A stretch of DNA of 64,000 nucleotides from Fasciolopsis buskii (lineage: Eukaryota > Platyhelminthes > Trematoda > Plagiorchiida > Fasciolidae): NCBI GenBank assembly GCA_008360955.1, contig LUCM01005908.1, positions 42,145 to 106,144 of the forward strand, given 5' to 3'. Position 1 is the first letter of the stretch. Every line of letters starts with the position of its first letter. The notes below the pieces were generated by a model. It was not told the DNA's origin. It saw nothing but the letters and a program-made list of their open reading frames with translations, and made no database searches. This document shows positions 11,801 through 26,800 of this stretch, piece after piece. Both the position numbers and the translations under genes were made by a program.

Positions 11801-14800
11801 GGACAACGGGATGGAGTACTAGCTTCATGATTTTTCCACGAAATTGTTCTGCTCATTCGCCAAATATCATAGATAAACGACAATAAGTTACATGACAAAA
11901 CCCAGAACTTTTCTGTTTCATCGGTTATGTTCCACATTGACACTACTTTTCCCTTTCTCTATCTATTTGTTACATTTGGTTAAGAACAGTTTGAAATTAT
12001 ATATATATATATATATATCTATACATATATAAAGTGGATTAGATTAATCGCCTGATCTGGATCTTCTCCGACTTTCAGCCATGGAAGAATAAAGCAACTG
12101 GCATTTTTTTGCTTGTTTCGTTGTCTGAAGCCAGTTGAAAACAATTACGCATTACTATCGCTCGTGTCAATTACGCCCTTTCGACGTACTCCGAACACTA
12201 ACGAAGTGCATACGAAGCAAATATTCAATAAAATATAACAAGGACTGAAACTAAAAAAGAGGATAAGGAATGAAGGCATCAAACCGGTCGGCGGGTATCG
12301 TTTGGTGAGTCTAAGGATAATGAACAAAATGAGCCACGATGATACAAGAAATTCCATTTAGGATCAGTGTCTGATACATATCGATCAACATGAAAGAAGC
12401 AAATCAAAGGCGTGTAATAACAGACTAACCTCTTGAAGCACAGGCAAACGATCTCGTTGTTGCAGATAATGAATTAGCATAATAACGAACGCGTACGAGG
12501 ATACACCACCGATTGAAGCATTCGCAATGTGACATAACTATAGAGAGTGAAAGGAGAATAGGCAAAAATTGAGCAAGTGAACAAAATTTCTGATAGGATA
12601 CTCAAGAGAAAAGAGCAGCGTCGCAAATATACTGACACAGGGATAAGGATTAGCTAACCTATGGCCATTTGTATTTCAATAAGTAAGAAATTCACAGGAA
12701 ATCGTCAACGACGAGAAAGAATAAGTCAAGCTTTGGATCCAAATCTCTGAACATGATTTTTCTGATCTCCAATTAGTTTCTTTAACTTCCTCTAAGTAGG
12801 AGTCTTGAAGCATCCCTATTGAAACACGGTTCTTGGACGGCGAATATGAATAGCCGATGAGTTTCCGATAATCAAGTTACATGATTTTGAACGCGAAACA
12901 AGAATAGAATGCAGATGAACACAAACACGGAGAAATACTTCCATTTATTTGATTAATTCGCAAAATAAATATTAGAAAGAAGTCACCGGAGAAGTATCAG
13001 GCTTGGGTTGACGGCGGTCCTTATGAGAACTCTTATTGCAGAAATGGCTATAGCGCTGGGACAGAAGCCACATTGGCATTTTCCATATCAGGAGTGACTT
13101 TTATCCAAGCAAAATAATTTGAGTGTTTTCTCCTTGGACTAGGAAACGAAATAAGTGCTGGGAAACTTAGAAAAAAACAATTATGAGACACAAAATCAAA
13201 TCACAATTGGCGTATTGATTTCTGATTCCCTCTATACCACCTTTTAACGCCATATGATGCACCTTCGAATTCTGGCGCTCACTGTCTAGCCACAAATTGT
13301 CACTTGTCACAACTTGTTCCAGGCCACATTTGGATACAATATAGGACACCTTTTACACCGCGATGGCATCAACTGCAGCTTTCTCTTGAAGATCAAACTA
13401 TATTTCAATAAAACTAAAAGTCCATAAAAGAGTACTATTGACTGCGAAAAGTTTACAAGCGACAATTTACTAATACTACTACTGCCGGTGTTTCAGAATT
13501 TCACAAAACAAGCAAAAACTTTAGTCCAGGATCCAAATCTCGTAAAATCACTCCGCGAACCATATCTGGCAAGATAGCAAGAAAAAGAGCATGAAGTCGT
13601 GATCGTGTTCGTATGGATAAAGGAAACACTGACATTGTGAACAGCATTTCATCCAGCATAAACCAACCTTGGCGATGATTTTTAACGCGATACCTAACGT
13701 ACGCAGTGCCGGGTCGAGTGTCGTGTAGAGTTTCAACATCCGTGTATTGTGCAATGCCTAGCACCGAATGGCAAGAATGTGCAAGGGAACAACAGAGACC
13801 AATGTTTAATCAAAATAAGAATACATATGTGCGGATCGATAAGGTGAAATGAAAAAAAATTATCACGAAAGCTATCGGGGATGACTACAGCACCAAGATG
13901 TAACTGAAATTGAGGCTATTCGGATTGTAATCAATTAAGGCCTGGCAGCTATTCGAACTAAAAGTCCCTTACCGAGAGGCAATGATTGATAACAAAGCAT
14001 TCAGCTACGGATCGCTATATATATATATATATATATATATTATGCGGCGTTTTGCCCTCGTTCCTAAGGTTGGCTCAGCCCAACTGACGAAGAATTATCA
14101 ACGAATCACAGTTGTGGTTCTTCTGTTGACCTCATAGTCAGAAAAGAATGACCGAGGCATTAAGTGGATGGATTACACAATAGCTGAATGAATAAGTTGC
14201 GGAAGTTACCGGCGTACAGATAAGTTCGAGACTAATAGATTAGATAGGAGATGGATAGGGCTCGCAAGCCAACAACAGTGTAAAATTAAATGGATGAATG
14301 GAGCTTATCAGCAACTCACCAGGTAGTTGGAAAAACTGATATCCACTTCGGAACCATCAGTGAAACGAACTTTGAGAATTGGAACTTTGGCGTGCAGGAT
14401 AGGTCTCAAATGGCTAACGAAAAGACGCGAAGTGCGTCGTGTCAGAAGGCGTTTGAACTCCTTGATAAGCTTTGTTTAGTGAAAAAGTAAAACGGCGAAG
14501 GAGAAGAGGGAGGGGGGAAGTACAGAGTCAAGGACGACATGCAACGGTTTATTGTGATAATTGGGGAGAGACGATAAAGAAATATCTCATAACCCGCCGT
14601 GGCCGATCATGGAGACATTTAGACCGATCGCCTAATGCTGTCGTTTATGTGATTCTAGAATAGTGCCACAAAATGTTGTTGCTTTAATGAAACTCAGCAA
14701 CTGCATACCTGGCAGAAAATTATATGAAATCATATTAACAACCAGTGCATCTTTCCGTATGGACGTACCAATGTGCCTGTCGAAGAGGCATCACATCTTA

Positions 14801-17800
14801 GACTAATGAGAACGAAATCACCGTAAGCTACGTTTAGTGACAGTTCTGGACAGGCTTGATTCAACACCGAACCAAAATCAAGGCTTCTTTTTCACAACAA
14901 TGGTTTCAGTTAGATAATATATAACATCCTCCTTCCTCAACGTATTAATTGGTCGTAAAAAATCAAAAGGCAAAAGATACTGGTCTAATTGGTTCTACCA
15001 CCTGACTGGCTGGCTATTAATCCGATCAACGAATGCTTCAACGGCTCTACTTCTCAGCGTCATTTGTCTACTGTCGGCTGTAACGCTGTCACTCGATCCT
15101 ATCTCGGAACTCGATATTGGGCAGGCGGTGATCACATACCATGTGATCCAAAATGGGGATCAGCCAAGTGCAGGTAGCTCAGACGCAACGAGTTAGTCAT
15201 TACTGGGAACAATAGGGACAGTAAAAATCCTTTTATTTCCTATTATTTATTGCAAACCAAAAGTAAAACAGCCTAGGAAGGAGACTGAAAACGTCAGAAA
15301 ACTATCGAGCGGTAAAGTGGCACGATGACAGTGATCAAAGTCGCAAAATTTAAGTTCGAACGCCACGACGTTAATCTCTAAGCCGTAGCGTCTGGAGTAT
15401 CGCCAAATGTAGATAATCCCTAAATCTCTCCATGAACAGCTAGCCAAAGGTACCCAGGACATGAGTACTATGAAAAGAAACAAACCAAACACCCGCCAGA
15501 ATTTACAGAACACTTAAGGAAAGGATTCAAACAGAACCATTTCAAAATCGTCAGAATGAGCGTCCAATCTTCACCAGCAGCGTCATAGGATAAAATTACT
15601 GAAGTAGACAAATGAAAAAACCACATACAGAACTCACTCACGAATGGTAAGATTCACTATCCATCATAAACAGAAGCATCGTTTCATCGAACCGGCAAGA
15701 CTGTGTCCTATATTGCGCAGTCCACTATGTCTACTTGCTTGAATCTACGGAGCATTCGCGGCGTGCAATAGAGAATGTCAAGAGTTGTGGTTTCGTTCGA
15801 CGTATGGTTCACATTTTAAAAGTATATGTATATATAACCCTTGTTGAGCTTAACACTTCTCTCGGCCGTTATTTGGGCAAGGATGATAGCACGCGTATAT
15901 CCAATGCTGAAGCGGCATACGTTGAACTGAAGCACTTGCGGAGCCTACCGGGTATTTTGCTGAAATCGTAGGATCTTATGTTCTGCACCATGGTGGTGGG
16001 GACACTATGGGTAGGCAGAAGGCAAAGGGATTGGGTTGGAGACAGAAGAGACAGGCTGAATAAAAGAGAGGGAACTCTGAGAAGCAGCACACTTATCACC
16101 ACCCACCCCGCTCGATGCAATGAGCAGCCCAGTCTTGACTAGCCTGCACGACGACCGATGCCGTATGGGATTATTTGTAGGCGTGTAACTCATGGGGATT
16201 GATGGACGGGTACTGCCTCTAGGGATTCCAGCCGCTGAGCAGAAGCACGATTAGGGTTCTCAACCAAAGTCTTTGGTTCTAACAAGAACCTGACCGCAAG
16301 GCAGTGGAGCATGGCTGGGTGGAAGTCCATCTACTTGGATCAATTATTCTTCCAATCGTTTTTCCGACTGAGCTGCTAACTCAAATCAACCCCCAACTTG
16401 GATGACCAGGAAACTGCTTCGTCAGGCCTCTGCTCATTGACCTTCGAGGCATGATTGGATCTTCGGCTTGAGATAAGCCAACCTGCATAGCTCGTTGGGT
16501 CGTGGAGGTACGCAAGCCGCCACACCATGTTAAGGTGCAGTTTCCTTGTGACAGCTTTCTGGAATTCGTCCTTCAGATAGGACGCAGAGTATCGGTTTAC
16601 CCTAACGCGGGAGGTCTCCTTATTATTTATCAGATTCCCTCAAAAGTGAGTCGAATGAAACAGGACTAAATCGTTTGGGAATCTGTCTGGTTCGTTGGAT
16701 GTTGAACATGTGGAGGATTTTCGCCGTGTTCGTCTTAGTAATCTGCCGATGCAAGACAGCTCAGTGGAACGCAAAAGATCTGTGGATTTAATCTATCTCA
16801 CTAGGACAGCAGTTCAGTAGAAGTTTCAGGTTATCGTTGGAGTGCAGTTTTGAAGAATTCCGTATCGGATCTGGGGCCATCTTTAAGAGCAGCTAATCTC
16901 AACTCTTTCTACTTATTTTCGCTCAATCCGAGGTTGCATCGACCAGATTTTCAATCTTCGGTAGTTACTTGAAACGTCCTACATCTACCGTTTCTCGACT
17001 TGGAAAAGGCCTTTAAATCAGTTGGCCGAACGGTGCTATTCGTCTGTAGGGTACACCTCAAAAATCCGTGAATCGGGCTTTGGATATTTTACTCGCATGC
17101 TTCCGGCTGCGTAAGGGCATGCCTACCAAGTTCATTTGAAACCACCGTTGGTATTCGACAAGGGTGTTTGATTTTGCCACTCTTCTTCAACTTTGTCATC
17201 GACGGGATAATGTAAGATGACTCTTTACGAAGTCTTCATGGTATGTTTCATCGAACTGGCAAGACTGTGCCCTATATTGCGCAGTCCACTATGTCTACTT
17301 GCTTGAATCTACGGAGCATTCGCGGCGTGCAATAGAGAATGTCAAGAGTTGTGGTTTCGTTCGACGTATGGTTCACATTTTAAAAGTATATGTATATATA
17401 ACCCTTGTTGAGCTTAACACTTCTCTCGGCCGTTATTTGGGCAAGGATGATAGCACGCGTATATCCAATGCTGAAGCGGCATACGTTGAACTGAAGCACT
17501 TGCGGAGCCTACCGGGTATTTTGCTGAAATCGTAGGATCTTATGTTCTGCACCATGGTGGTGGGGACACTATGGGTAGGCAGAAGGCAAAGGGATTGGGT
17601 TGGAGACAGAAGAGACAGGCTGAATAAAAGAGAGGGAACTCTGAGAAGTAGCACACTTATCACCACCCACCCCGCTCGATGCAATGAGCAGCCCAGTCTT
17701 GACTAGCCTGCACGACGACCGATGCCGTATGGGATTATTTGTAGGCGTGTAACTCATGGGGATTGATGGACGGGTACTGCCTCTAGGGATTCCAGCCGCT

Positions 17801-20800
17801 GAGCAGAAGCACGATTAGGGTTCTCAACCAAAGTCTTTGGTTCTAACAAGAACCTGACCGCAAGGCAGTGGAGCATGGCTGGGTGGAAGTCCATCTACTT
17901 GGATCAATTATTCTTCCAATCGTTTTTCCGACTGAGCTGCTAACTCAAATCAACCCCCAACTTGGATGACCAGGAAACTGCTTCGTCAGGCCTCTGCTCA
18001 TTGACCTTCGAGGCATGATTGGATCTTCGGCTTGAGATAAGCCAACCTGCATAGCTCGTTGGGTCGTGGAGGTACGCAAGCCGCCACACCACGTCAAGAT
18101 GCAGTCTCATTGCGACAGACCTTCGAACTCCATGATTTCCGTTTCAACTTCAGTTCATCAGGTCACGCTTTTACTAGTGGAACACCGGGCTCAAATCTCA
18201 TTCGCATGAGCGCTCGTCGGTAGTAGACATTCTCAACCGCACCCATGATTTGATCACTGGCCTCGTCACTGAGAGGCACGTATGTTACCTCTACAGCACT
18301 GAGTCCCGGCCAGGTTAATTGGAACTACTAACTACCATATGTTCCGTGCCGTCCGGAATGACGGCCAGAAGTTGCGACGGCTCCGAAGAAGACTTGAAGT
18401 GATAAACCATTCGAAATCTTACAATAGAACTCTGTTTCATGATGCCGAGACCAATGATAATTGTATGCGGAGTAGAATTTCGAATCAACGAAATTAACTG
18501 GAAGCAGCAGCCACCAGGCTAAAGATAGTTGGTTCAATGGGGAACAAAACAAAATAACAAAACCGGTCATTAAAGTTGCTTGAGTCTGATAGACGATTTC
18601 ATCAGGGTACTCCATCTTCTTGTTTGCACTTAAATGAGTCGAAAATGAAGAAAAATCGATGAAAGTAGAGGGAGAAATGAGATGCAGAATAAAACTTACA
18701 TGAAGCATTCCTTCTGGATCTTGTAGCTGTTCCCATTCGGGAGAATGATGAGGGAAGAACACGCACAAATCCATATCACTTGAAGGTAGCTCAAATCCGT
18801 TCGCACAGGATCCGAACAGAGTGAGCTGGACAGTGGGGAATCGAGCGGCGAACACCTTGTGCAATTCGTCAACCAGAAGCTATTCCGATAATGACCAAAT
18901 AGAAACAGGACAAGGAAATTTGGTCAACTCCGTTTAGTGTAAAACCGTGACGTACGGAAACTTTTATGTTTGCATGGTGAGAACTGCGTGAATATCGAAC
19001 CTATAAAGCTGCAATATCCGCCAGATAAAAGTAATGAAGGAAAGTATTGGAAAGACATTAAAAGTAACCTGAACTATAGTTTTGAAATACTGTAACCAGA
19101 GGGCGAGAAATGAATCTGACAATGCTACATATACTTTTCAAAAGAGAATATTTTGCAAGCATATATATATATAATGTCAAAGAAGTCTTAAGCAATTTTC
19201 GCTCTTCGAATTTTCCACCCATATGCAATTCCTCTGGTGACATGGTCTGTGACCCACACAAGAAAGATGAAAGTTTCGCTTCTCGGTTTGCCTCCGATTC
19301 CAATTAACCCAATCATCCTACATCACCGGCTTCCTTCTCTTCCATTATCCTTCTTTTTCCACCTACAGTTGGTACTAGGAAGATTAAACAACCACCCGGT
19401 CCGGATGGCATTCCAATCGATGATCTTAAAATATGTGCTCCTGAATCGGCTACCCATTCACATAGCCTTTTCTGCCTTTCTCGCAAACTTTCTATCTTGT
19501 CAACTTCTTGGAAATACCGTGATTTTCTTAATTCCAAAACGCGATGATTCTTTTGACCCCAAACGACTATCGCCTGATTTCCTATTATTTCGAAAGTATC
19601 TGAAACCGTAATCTCCGACAACTGCGTTCGATTCTCGAAAGAGAAAGACTGCTAAGACACCGCCAATATGGTTTCCGACCTCATCCTTCAATGGGTGATC
19701 TACTGGCCCACGATTCACACTCAAAAACTACGGAGAAACAAAATCGGTCTCGCTCGAAATTTCCGAGGCTTTCCATCGGGTTTAACACGATCTTCTGGCG
19801 AAACTACCCACGTTTGGATTTTCTCCGTATATCGCATCGTGGACATTAAATTTTCTCCTCCGCCCGAGTTGATGAGATCTTGCCCCGGACATTTGTTGTA
19901 GATACTGGCGCTCCCCAAGCTTGCGGCCACCCTCTTTCTTTCATTCTTTAATCAGCTTCCGCCCACTATCTCCAACCCAATCCGTTCCTTTACCGATGAC
20001 ACCATTCTCCATTGTTCTCTTCCTCACCGAGCTTCTCGCCATGCAAACACCAAAATCGATCGTGGTCGCTGTATCGTCAGCGATCCTGAAAGCATCTCTT
20101 CCTGGAGTTCTACAACACATGAGATTCAATGCTTTCAAAACCTTTATTCTGTCAATTTCCTTGAGACATCATTCTTTCTCCTCGCATTTGTCATTTGACT
20201 TGTGTATTTTGAGTTTCGCAGAGTGCTGCTCTTCTTGGCTTTCCCATTGGCTCCTCATTATGTAGGTCTTCCTTCGTATCTGAGCTTGTTTCTCGCGCTG
20301 CGGCTCAAGTCCGCCCCGAACCTGAATGTTGCGGTCGTGTGTGGGGTGGGGCTTCGTCTACTTCGTTTTCTCTTTTTGATCGAGTTCAACGAAAGGCCTT
20401 CGGCTGATCGACGATCCCCCATTTGCAGTCACTAGCCCTTAATCATGCAATTGATTCCCTATTCCCTTTCTATCGGTATTACTTTGATTTTTGTTCTTCG
20501 GAATTTGCCCCAGCCGTTCCTCTTCCTGTAACGTTTTCTGTTGTCACATCTAAGTGGCTAATCAACCCTACCGAGTTTCTGTTGCTTGGTGTCGTACTTC
20601 TTTCTTTCTTTCGACATCCTACTTCCCTCGAACTTCAAACGTGTGGAACACTTCCACAATCTTTCATTCGCCAAAAGCAGAATCAATAAACTGGATCTTA
20701 TGAAAATGTTCCCGTCACCTCCCTTCAATACAGTATATATTTTGAGCATGGGGGTTGACCCCTTATATTGTATTTCACATGGCCTAATAAGGAGAAAACA

Positions 20801-23800
20801 TCAAGACAGTCTTCTCCACACCATCCAGTACTCGTTATAACCTACAGCTTTTATATGAACGTTTTATTGCCCGATCATCTATATCTGAACGGTACACTAT
20901 TCGAAGTGACCCTACTCCAAACCAGAAAACCCAATAACCAAAATGGTAGAGCGTAACAACGTTTACAACTTGTTTGGACTGGCTATTGCAGTTAAAAGGT
21001 CTTTTTACCCTTTAAGCTTAGAGACCCATTATTCCCCGGGTTTGCTGTTCATCTCAATTTAGTTTGGACAACCATTCACCTTCCACGAACTTGCTCTAGT
21101 TGTCGTAGTTACCTGGTAGGTTCAGCAGAGCAAAGAGAAGAAAAATGGGGAACAATCAAAGACCGACTGTGGAATAGTAGGCTGAAGAACTACATAGAAG
21201 AATAAAGGTTTCAAATGCAAGAAAAAAAACTTGGTCAGTACGACTCTGTCAGTAGACAATATCTTGACGAGAAATAAAAAGCCATGGCCCTATTCAATCA
21301 GGGAAAACAATGACCAGCTCAAAGCGTTGCAGTGAACTCGAGTGCATTTTATAAGGAAAACAACTGCAAAACAAGAAACCATCAAGTTCAAAGCATTATT
21401 AGCGACTGACTATTGAGTAGGCGAAATCGCACCTCATTCACGGTCACTCATCACTTTTGGTGACCATTATCCTACTTCCAATCTGCGAATATACCAGATA
21501 ACACGCATGTCTGTCTCACTACAGCACAACCAAGCACTGATAGATAATATGTATATCCCACACTGGCTGGTACGCACTTGCGTTGAAATGTTCAAATGTC
21601 TGGGCACTCGACGGTTAGGGGCCCGACGTGTCAGACAAACAATCATATTGTTCCCTGAGCACCGAGAATGCTTACTACTATGCCGCGTACACGCACAACA
21701 CGCGAAACCAACAAAACAGGCAGGACTCAATAATGATATCACACAAAATCAATATCCGGTCAACAAATTCAGAATTAAAAAGACTATCTGATTCGAAAAG
21801 CCGATGGCTGTATCAGTCGACTCTGGCTATTCAAATGAGTTGAAAAAACTATTCGTAAGCACACAGTAGAAATTGATTCAGGTACCAGTACCACCACCAA
21901 AAAAAGAAGTCTCGGTTACAATACTCAAAACCAGCATCGCCTGACGGATAAAAGACGTACCTGTCGACGAGCGATTTGCTCGGTGCAGTCGTGAAAACTA
22001 GCCAGTCGAGTCAGGCAGTCGGATAGAGCGTTAATGTGACTTAGGGGAGGCAAATTTTGAGTGAACTTTGACCGTTGCTTTTGCCAGACTGCGAAAGACG
22101 TGGATTTATCCAGCGTAGCTTTACACATTGCTTGTCGGTGTCCTAACTGTCCGCAAGCTTTGCATTGCGGTTCTGGGCACTGGAAATGTGCTAACATCGT
22201 GGACGGCTCATTAGTCGAGCTAAAACCGAGTATGGAAGAACGAATAGAATGACCCTCGTTTGAGGTCAACCGACCATAGGCAGTGAAGGGGAAAGATAAA
22301 TCCTCCGGGCGAATGGACTGGAGTAATCCCGAATGATAATAGCCCGGACGTGTGTCATCCAGCGGCTAGTTGAGTGATCGTTTGAGAGATTCAGATTTGG
22401 CATGAACCGATGAAAAAAAGACGGATGAATATGATGAAAAAAAACTTATCTTAACCATGGGTAGTTATCATCGCAAATTATGACTACACAAAAAACTGGG
22501 TGATGGAGAATACCAATTTGAACATGGCTGAAGGCGTGACCAGCGGTAATTCGGAGAGCAAGCTGAAGACACCCAAGAAATGGACCAGAAAAGTCTGAGT
22601 CACTTCAGAAAACGAAATGATGTGACTATCACCACAGTAGAGACCGATCAAATTGATCAATAAGGAATGACCGACTACTAAAAAAATCTCCAAATGGAAT
22701 TGAAAGGGGTGAGGATTTTGACAAGAACAAAATAATTAATCACTAAACAGTAATGTGTGAATATCCATCCGTTTCCATAAGAAATCAAAAAAGTAAGCAA
22801 CTCACCGATTATTTGAAAGAAAAAAAGCAATGAAGAGCAATTCAGAAACCGTGTCCAATAAGCTTTATTTTTTCGGTGATTTCTTTAGCTTCAGGTGAAC
22901 ACGCCATTTGATATGAATCTGCTTTCCCAGTTCTTTTTGCTTAGTTACCTAGCGAGCGTTAGTAATCCGCCAAAAGACTTCACACTCACTGCAATACATT
23001 ATTCATTAAAGAACATTGGGATAGTGAAATCCGTAATCCGAGTTAAAATATGCCATTGTGAATGGGCTAGTATATGATTGTCTCCAAGGAGGAAACTCGT
23101 TCGCATACGATTGGGCTATCTTCGAATAAAGTAGCATTTACCTGTCGAGGTGGAAACAGGGTTGTCTTTGTGTAACGACACGTATGGATGAGTGCCATCA
23201 TCGTCGAAAAACGTCCAAATAATTTTGCTCAAAAGTTAAGCACCAAGATTTCTAGGCTACTTGACTAACGAATACGCTGTTGGAAAACATACTAACATGT
23301 GAACAGGTAAGCTGTCATAAAATTTCGGTTAACGGAGGTTTTGCTTCCAACATCCGCTATCAGTTAGTAAAAAAGAAAGCCGAGCATTCCCACAACGGGA
23401 ATCGAATGCAATTTTTTGCCGTTTCCGGTAACCTTCAATCATAATTGGTACCGTGTGTTCCGAATGGTCATAAAACAAACGGCGGATTGTTCCGCCTACT
23501 GAAGTGGCATTCCTTATTGGACCACTAGTATGCTTGTCAGATGAGTTAACGAAAATATACCTAGCCCATTAACCTTTTACTGTGCTCTGGTTTCGGTTGC
23601 TACCTGGCAATACCAAAAGTACTTTAAAAGAGATCGCAAAACCATAAGATAGAAGAACGATAGAAAAGCAGAAAAGTTTGGAATGTACGAACACCGCTGG
23701 CTGCGGAACTGAGTCACATGGCGAAACGTCTCTTGATGAGAACACTCTTCTACGGAGTGTGGTGGAGATCAGGTAAAAAACAAAAATACGTGTATCTGAA

Positions 23801-26800
23801 CAATGTTTGTTAAGGACTACGACGAAAATTCAGAGAAAAGCAACACGAAAAAGAACTAGTCTTGGTGGAAGGAAAATCAGTCACTTTAAGCTCCTTCGAA
23901 CTGATTTCGCATTTTAACCATGCATGCTATTTTCTAAACTCCATTCGAATCAGGATATGCGATCGAATTGTGCTTAGACAATGAGCGATTTGAAATTTTA
24001 GCTATGCTTTAATAGCCGTATTTATTCAAAATTCCAAATATTTTTTCAACCAGTTCATTTGTAGTTGCGCTAACGAAGTGGCCGATTGCGTCTCGAAGTA
24101 GGTTTCGCGTTTTGTGGCTCAAATGGATTGCGGAAGATAAAAAGCTGGCAAAGGATTCGGTATCAACCATCGTAAAGCGTCTCATTTCAATTAACCACCG
24201 CAATGATCCGATCACTTCACGTATGCCCCCTCAAATGTTATGCAAAGCCATGTGGATGGTATCAAATATTTGTTTTCAGTATGCAGAAACAACTATTGCA
24301 CCTTCTCCAATCTTTCTTACGAATGCGACAGCTCAAAGGAGAATTACCTCATTCATGGTTTTGAAAAGTTTCCCATTGTTCATCTCATGGAATTAATCAT
24401 ACATACTTCGTCAGAATGTTCCGAAAATTCTACCGGGAGGAGTTTCATGCATGCACCCAGCCTCAGTTTATTACTGAAAGAATCGATTTTTTATAAACTG
24501 GCTGTCCGTGAATGCACAATCGCTTGTGACCTATCGACCCAGTCGGTTGTAGGACTTCCGAAATTGGATTTGCTGTCATTTCGGTCGTTCATCGTTTGAC
24601 GAGCTCCATCGCGCAGGATTTCAATCAATTACACATCCGCTGAACTGTAAGCTTAAATTCATTGGCTCTTGACCTGGACCATGATATAGACCACGTTCGT
24701 CAACCAATACCGTTAAATACAAACTGGAATGGCCTATTTTGATGATCGCAAAACATGGACGAAAAACATATTGTTATTTTCTAAGTTACTGAAGCATCAA
24801 TGCTGCGGAAGAATAACATCCCGTCGCGTCGAAAGCCCGCATCGATGCAAAACAGAGCTGTCAAACAGAAATATGAAATTTAGCCTTAGTAGATTTAGGA
24901 CAGCAATCACAGCGAATGGTGTGAAATACTTTACCGCAAAAACGCTTTCATAATTCAACACATTAACACCATCAAACAGTATGTATTAACTGGAAGTGAT
25001 GTATATTCCCCTAAGAAAACAGACGCACCTTGCTCACCACGGAATGTGGACGAATTACCATGGACCACGTCGGGGTTTCAACAACGGTTTTTGAGGTGTT
25101 CAATTCATTAGATTTGACATCCTCGGTCTGTCCTCGAGCGCCGCGCCCGGCACGTTTCGATGACCGCCGTGGTTTTGAGGATGAAGAGGTACCCGGAACA
25201 TCGGTACGATTGATGCGACTAGCGTGCTTTTGCTCTGTCAGTTCGGTCAGTAAATGACCCGTTTCAGTTGCCTGGGTGAAAAACCAACCATAATGATTGA
25301 AACAGTACTTCCATTTCCACTGAGTGCATATATTTGAAAATCAACATAAGGATATAAGAGGTTTTTAATTTTTAATATTACCGTTGCATAACGTGCTACT
25401 GGCATTCAATAACTAGGAAATACATTTCTCATGCTGTGCCACTAATATAGAAAATAAGATATTTCCTTCCTGATTCGCCTCCAGTTCCGAATAACGTGTT
25501 CAGATTTAAAGAAAGCATAACAGGTTCTACATAGTCTGAGTGCTCCTAAAAACTACCCAGCTTGAACAGTGTTCCACTAACCGTACTGAAAATAAGCCGC
25601 CGAGGTTAGCATCATTCTGGGTTGCCTTTCATACCCTTTTTCAATGAGGTTCCCCAAGCTATCTGGAAAACGCAATCATTTCATCACCTCAGAGTAAAAT
25701 GATCCTTCTGATCCCAAGAGGCATCATTTCATCACCTTACGTGGATTCAAAAGCTTTGAAATTCTAACCTCAGGTCGACTGCTTATGGTTCATCGAGGGC
25801 AATGTTCACCTGATTGATCGTCAATATATATTCCATTGTACCACGAAGGATGCAGCATTTCTTGTCACACCTCAGGTGGGCTGCACTGGATAACTACCTA
25901 GTGTCACTATGTGCCTCAGATGTATTGAAATTAGCTTTTCCCAAAGGATTCCAAACGTAAATATCCGTGCAAGGGGTTCCATCTGGCTCTGCGTATCAAG
26001 GATTTGATCAATCCTCGCCAACAAGATTATTTTTACCCAAGTAAACAAAAATCTTTCATATCGAGTTCCTGTAGATGCCGTGAAATAATGATAAAGAAAA
26101 CCTCAGATTCCTATATTTTCGCCAATAATGGTATTCATAATTGGTTCTCCTACCTGTTTCACATCTGCCAGATTGCTATCGGCATTCGTCAGTGAGATCG
26201 CTTGCTTCCGATTTAGAAAGAATATCGTATGGCGTTCCACCGAACACTTTTGTCTGAGTAGTTCAAAACTCTCCTTTCCGCTTCTTCTTAATTGAATCTT
26301 GCATCGATTTAATTCTGCACTATAAGTTAGCTGGTTCTCTAAGAAAATGTTTCATCTGTTGGCGTCTTGTGTCGGGCGTTTTTTTATTTCGCCAGTACAC
26401 TTTTCCCCCCAAGCAGTTCTCCATAGGATAGAATTAAAATCTGCCGGACACGTGTTGAACGGAGCTTGTTCCACCTTTCTTATTTTTCTTGATCGAGTGC
26501 TACGAAAGATCACATGATTAGACAACAATCTTCGCTTAACCTCGAATCTGCATTTGTCCGTCTACCGCTAAACAGTTTCGATAGTATATCTTAGTCATAA
26601 GAGCATTCTTGGGGTTCGTTACATGGAACTAGCTTAACCAATTCCCGTTTCTACATTGCACCCACATTCGGTGCAGGTATAAGCGGTCACACATCTTTAC
26701 GAAGTTTGTGTCCAGGGGTAACGAGGCACACCGAGCACCAGGGATGTTCAGCCTCATCGGAATGGCGTATGGGCTGAACGCGGTCACGGATCCCCGGTGG

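Noticed and set aside
15300..15420. Minus-strand RRYGLEINVVAFELKF resembling the RSGLEVDISLYN strand of TUT4, with Asn for Asp
   Set aside because: Attractive as an alternative source of the third catalytic strand, but its phase fits neither exon 21 nor exon 22, its donors are poor, and exon 21 already joins exon 22 in frame.
16005..16193. 62-codon minus-strand frame present in three copies (SYTPTNNPIRHRSS...)
   Set aside because: It is the 5' region of the RTE-like LINE, as shown by its position before the endonuclease at 51 kb, not a host gene family.
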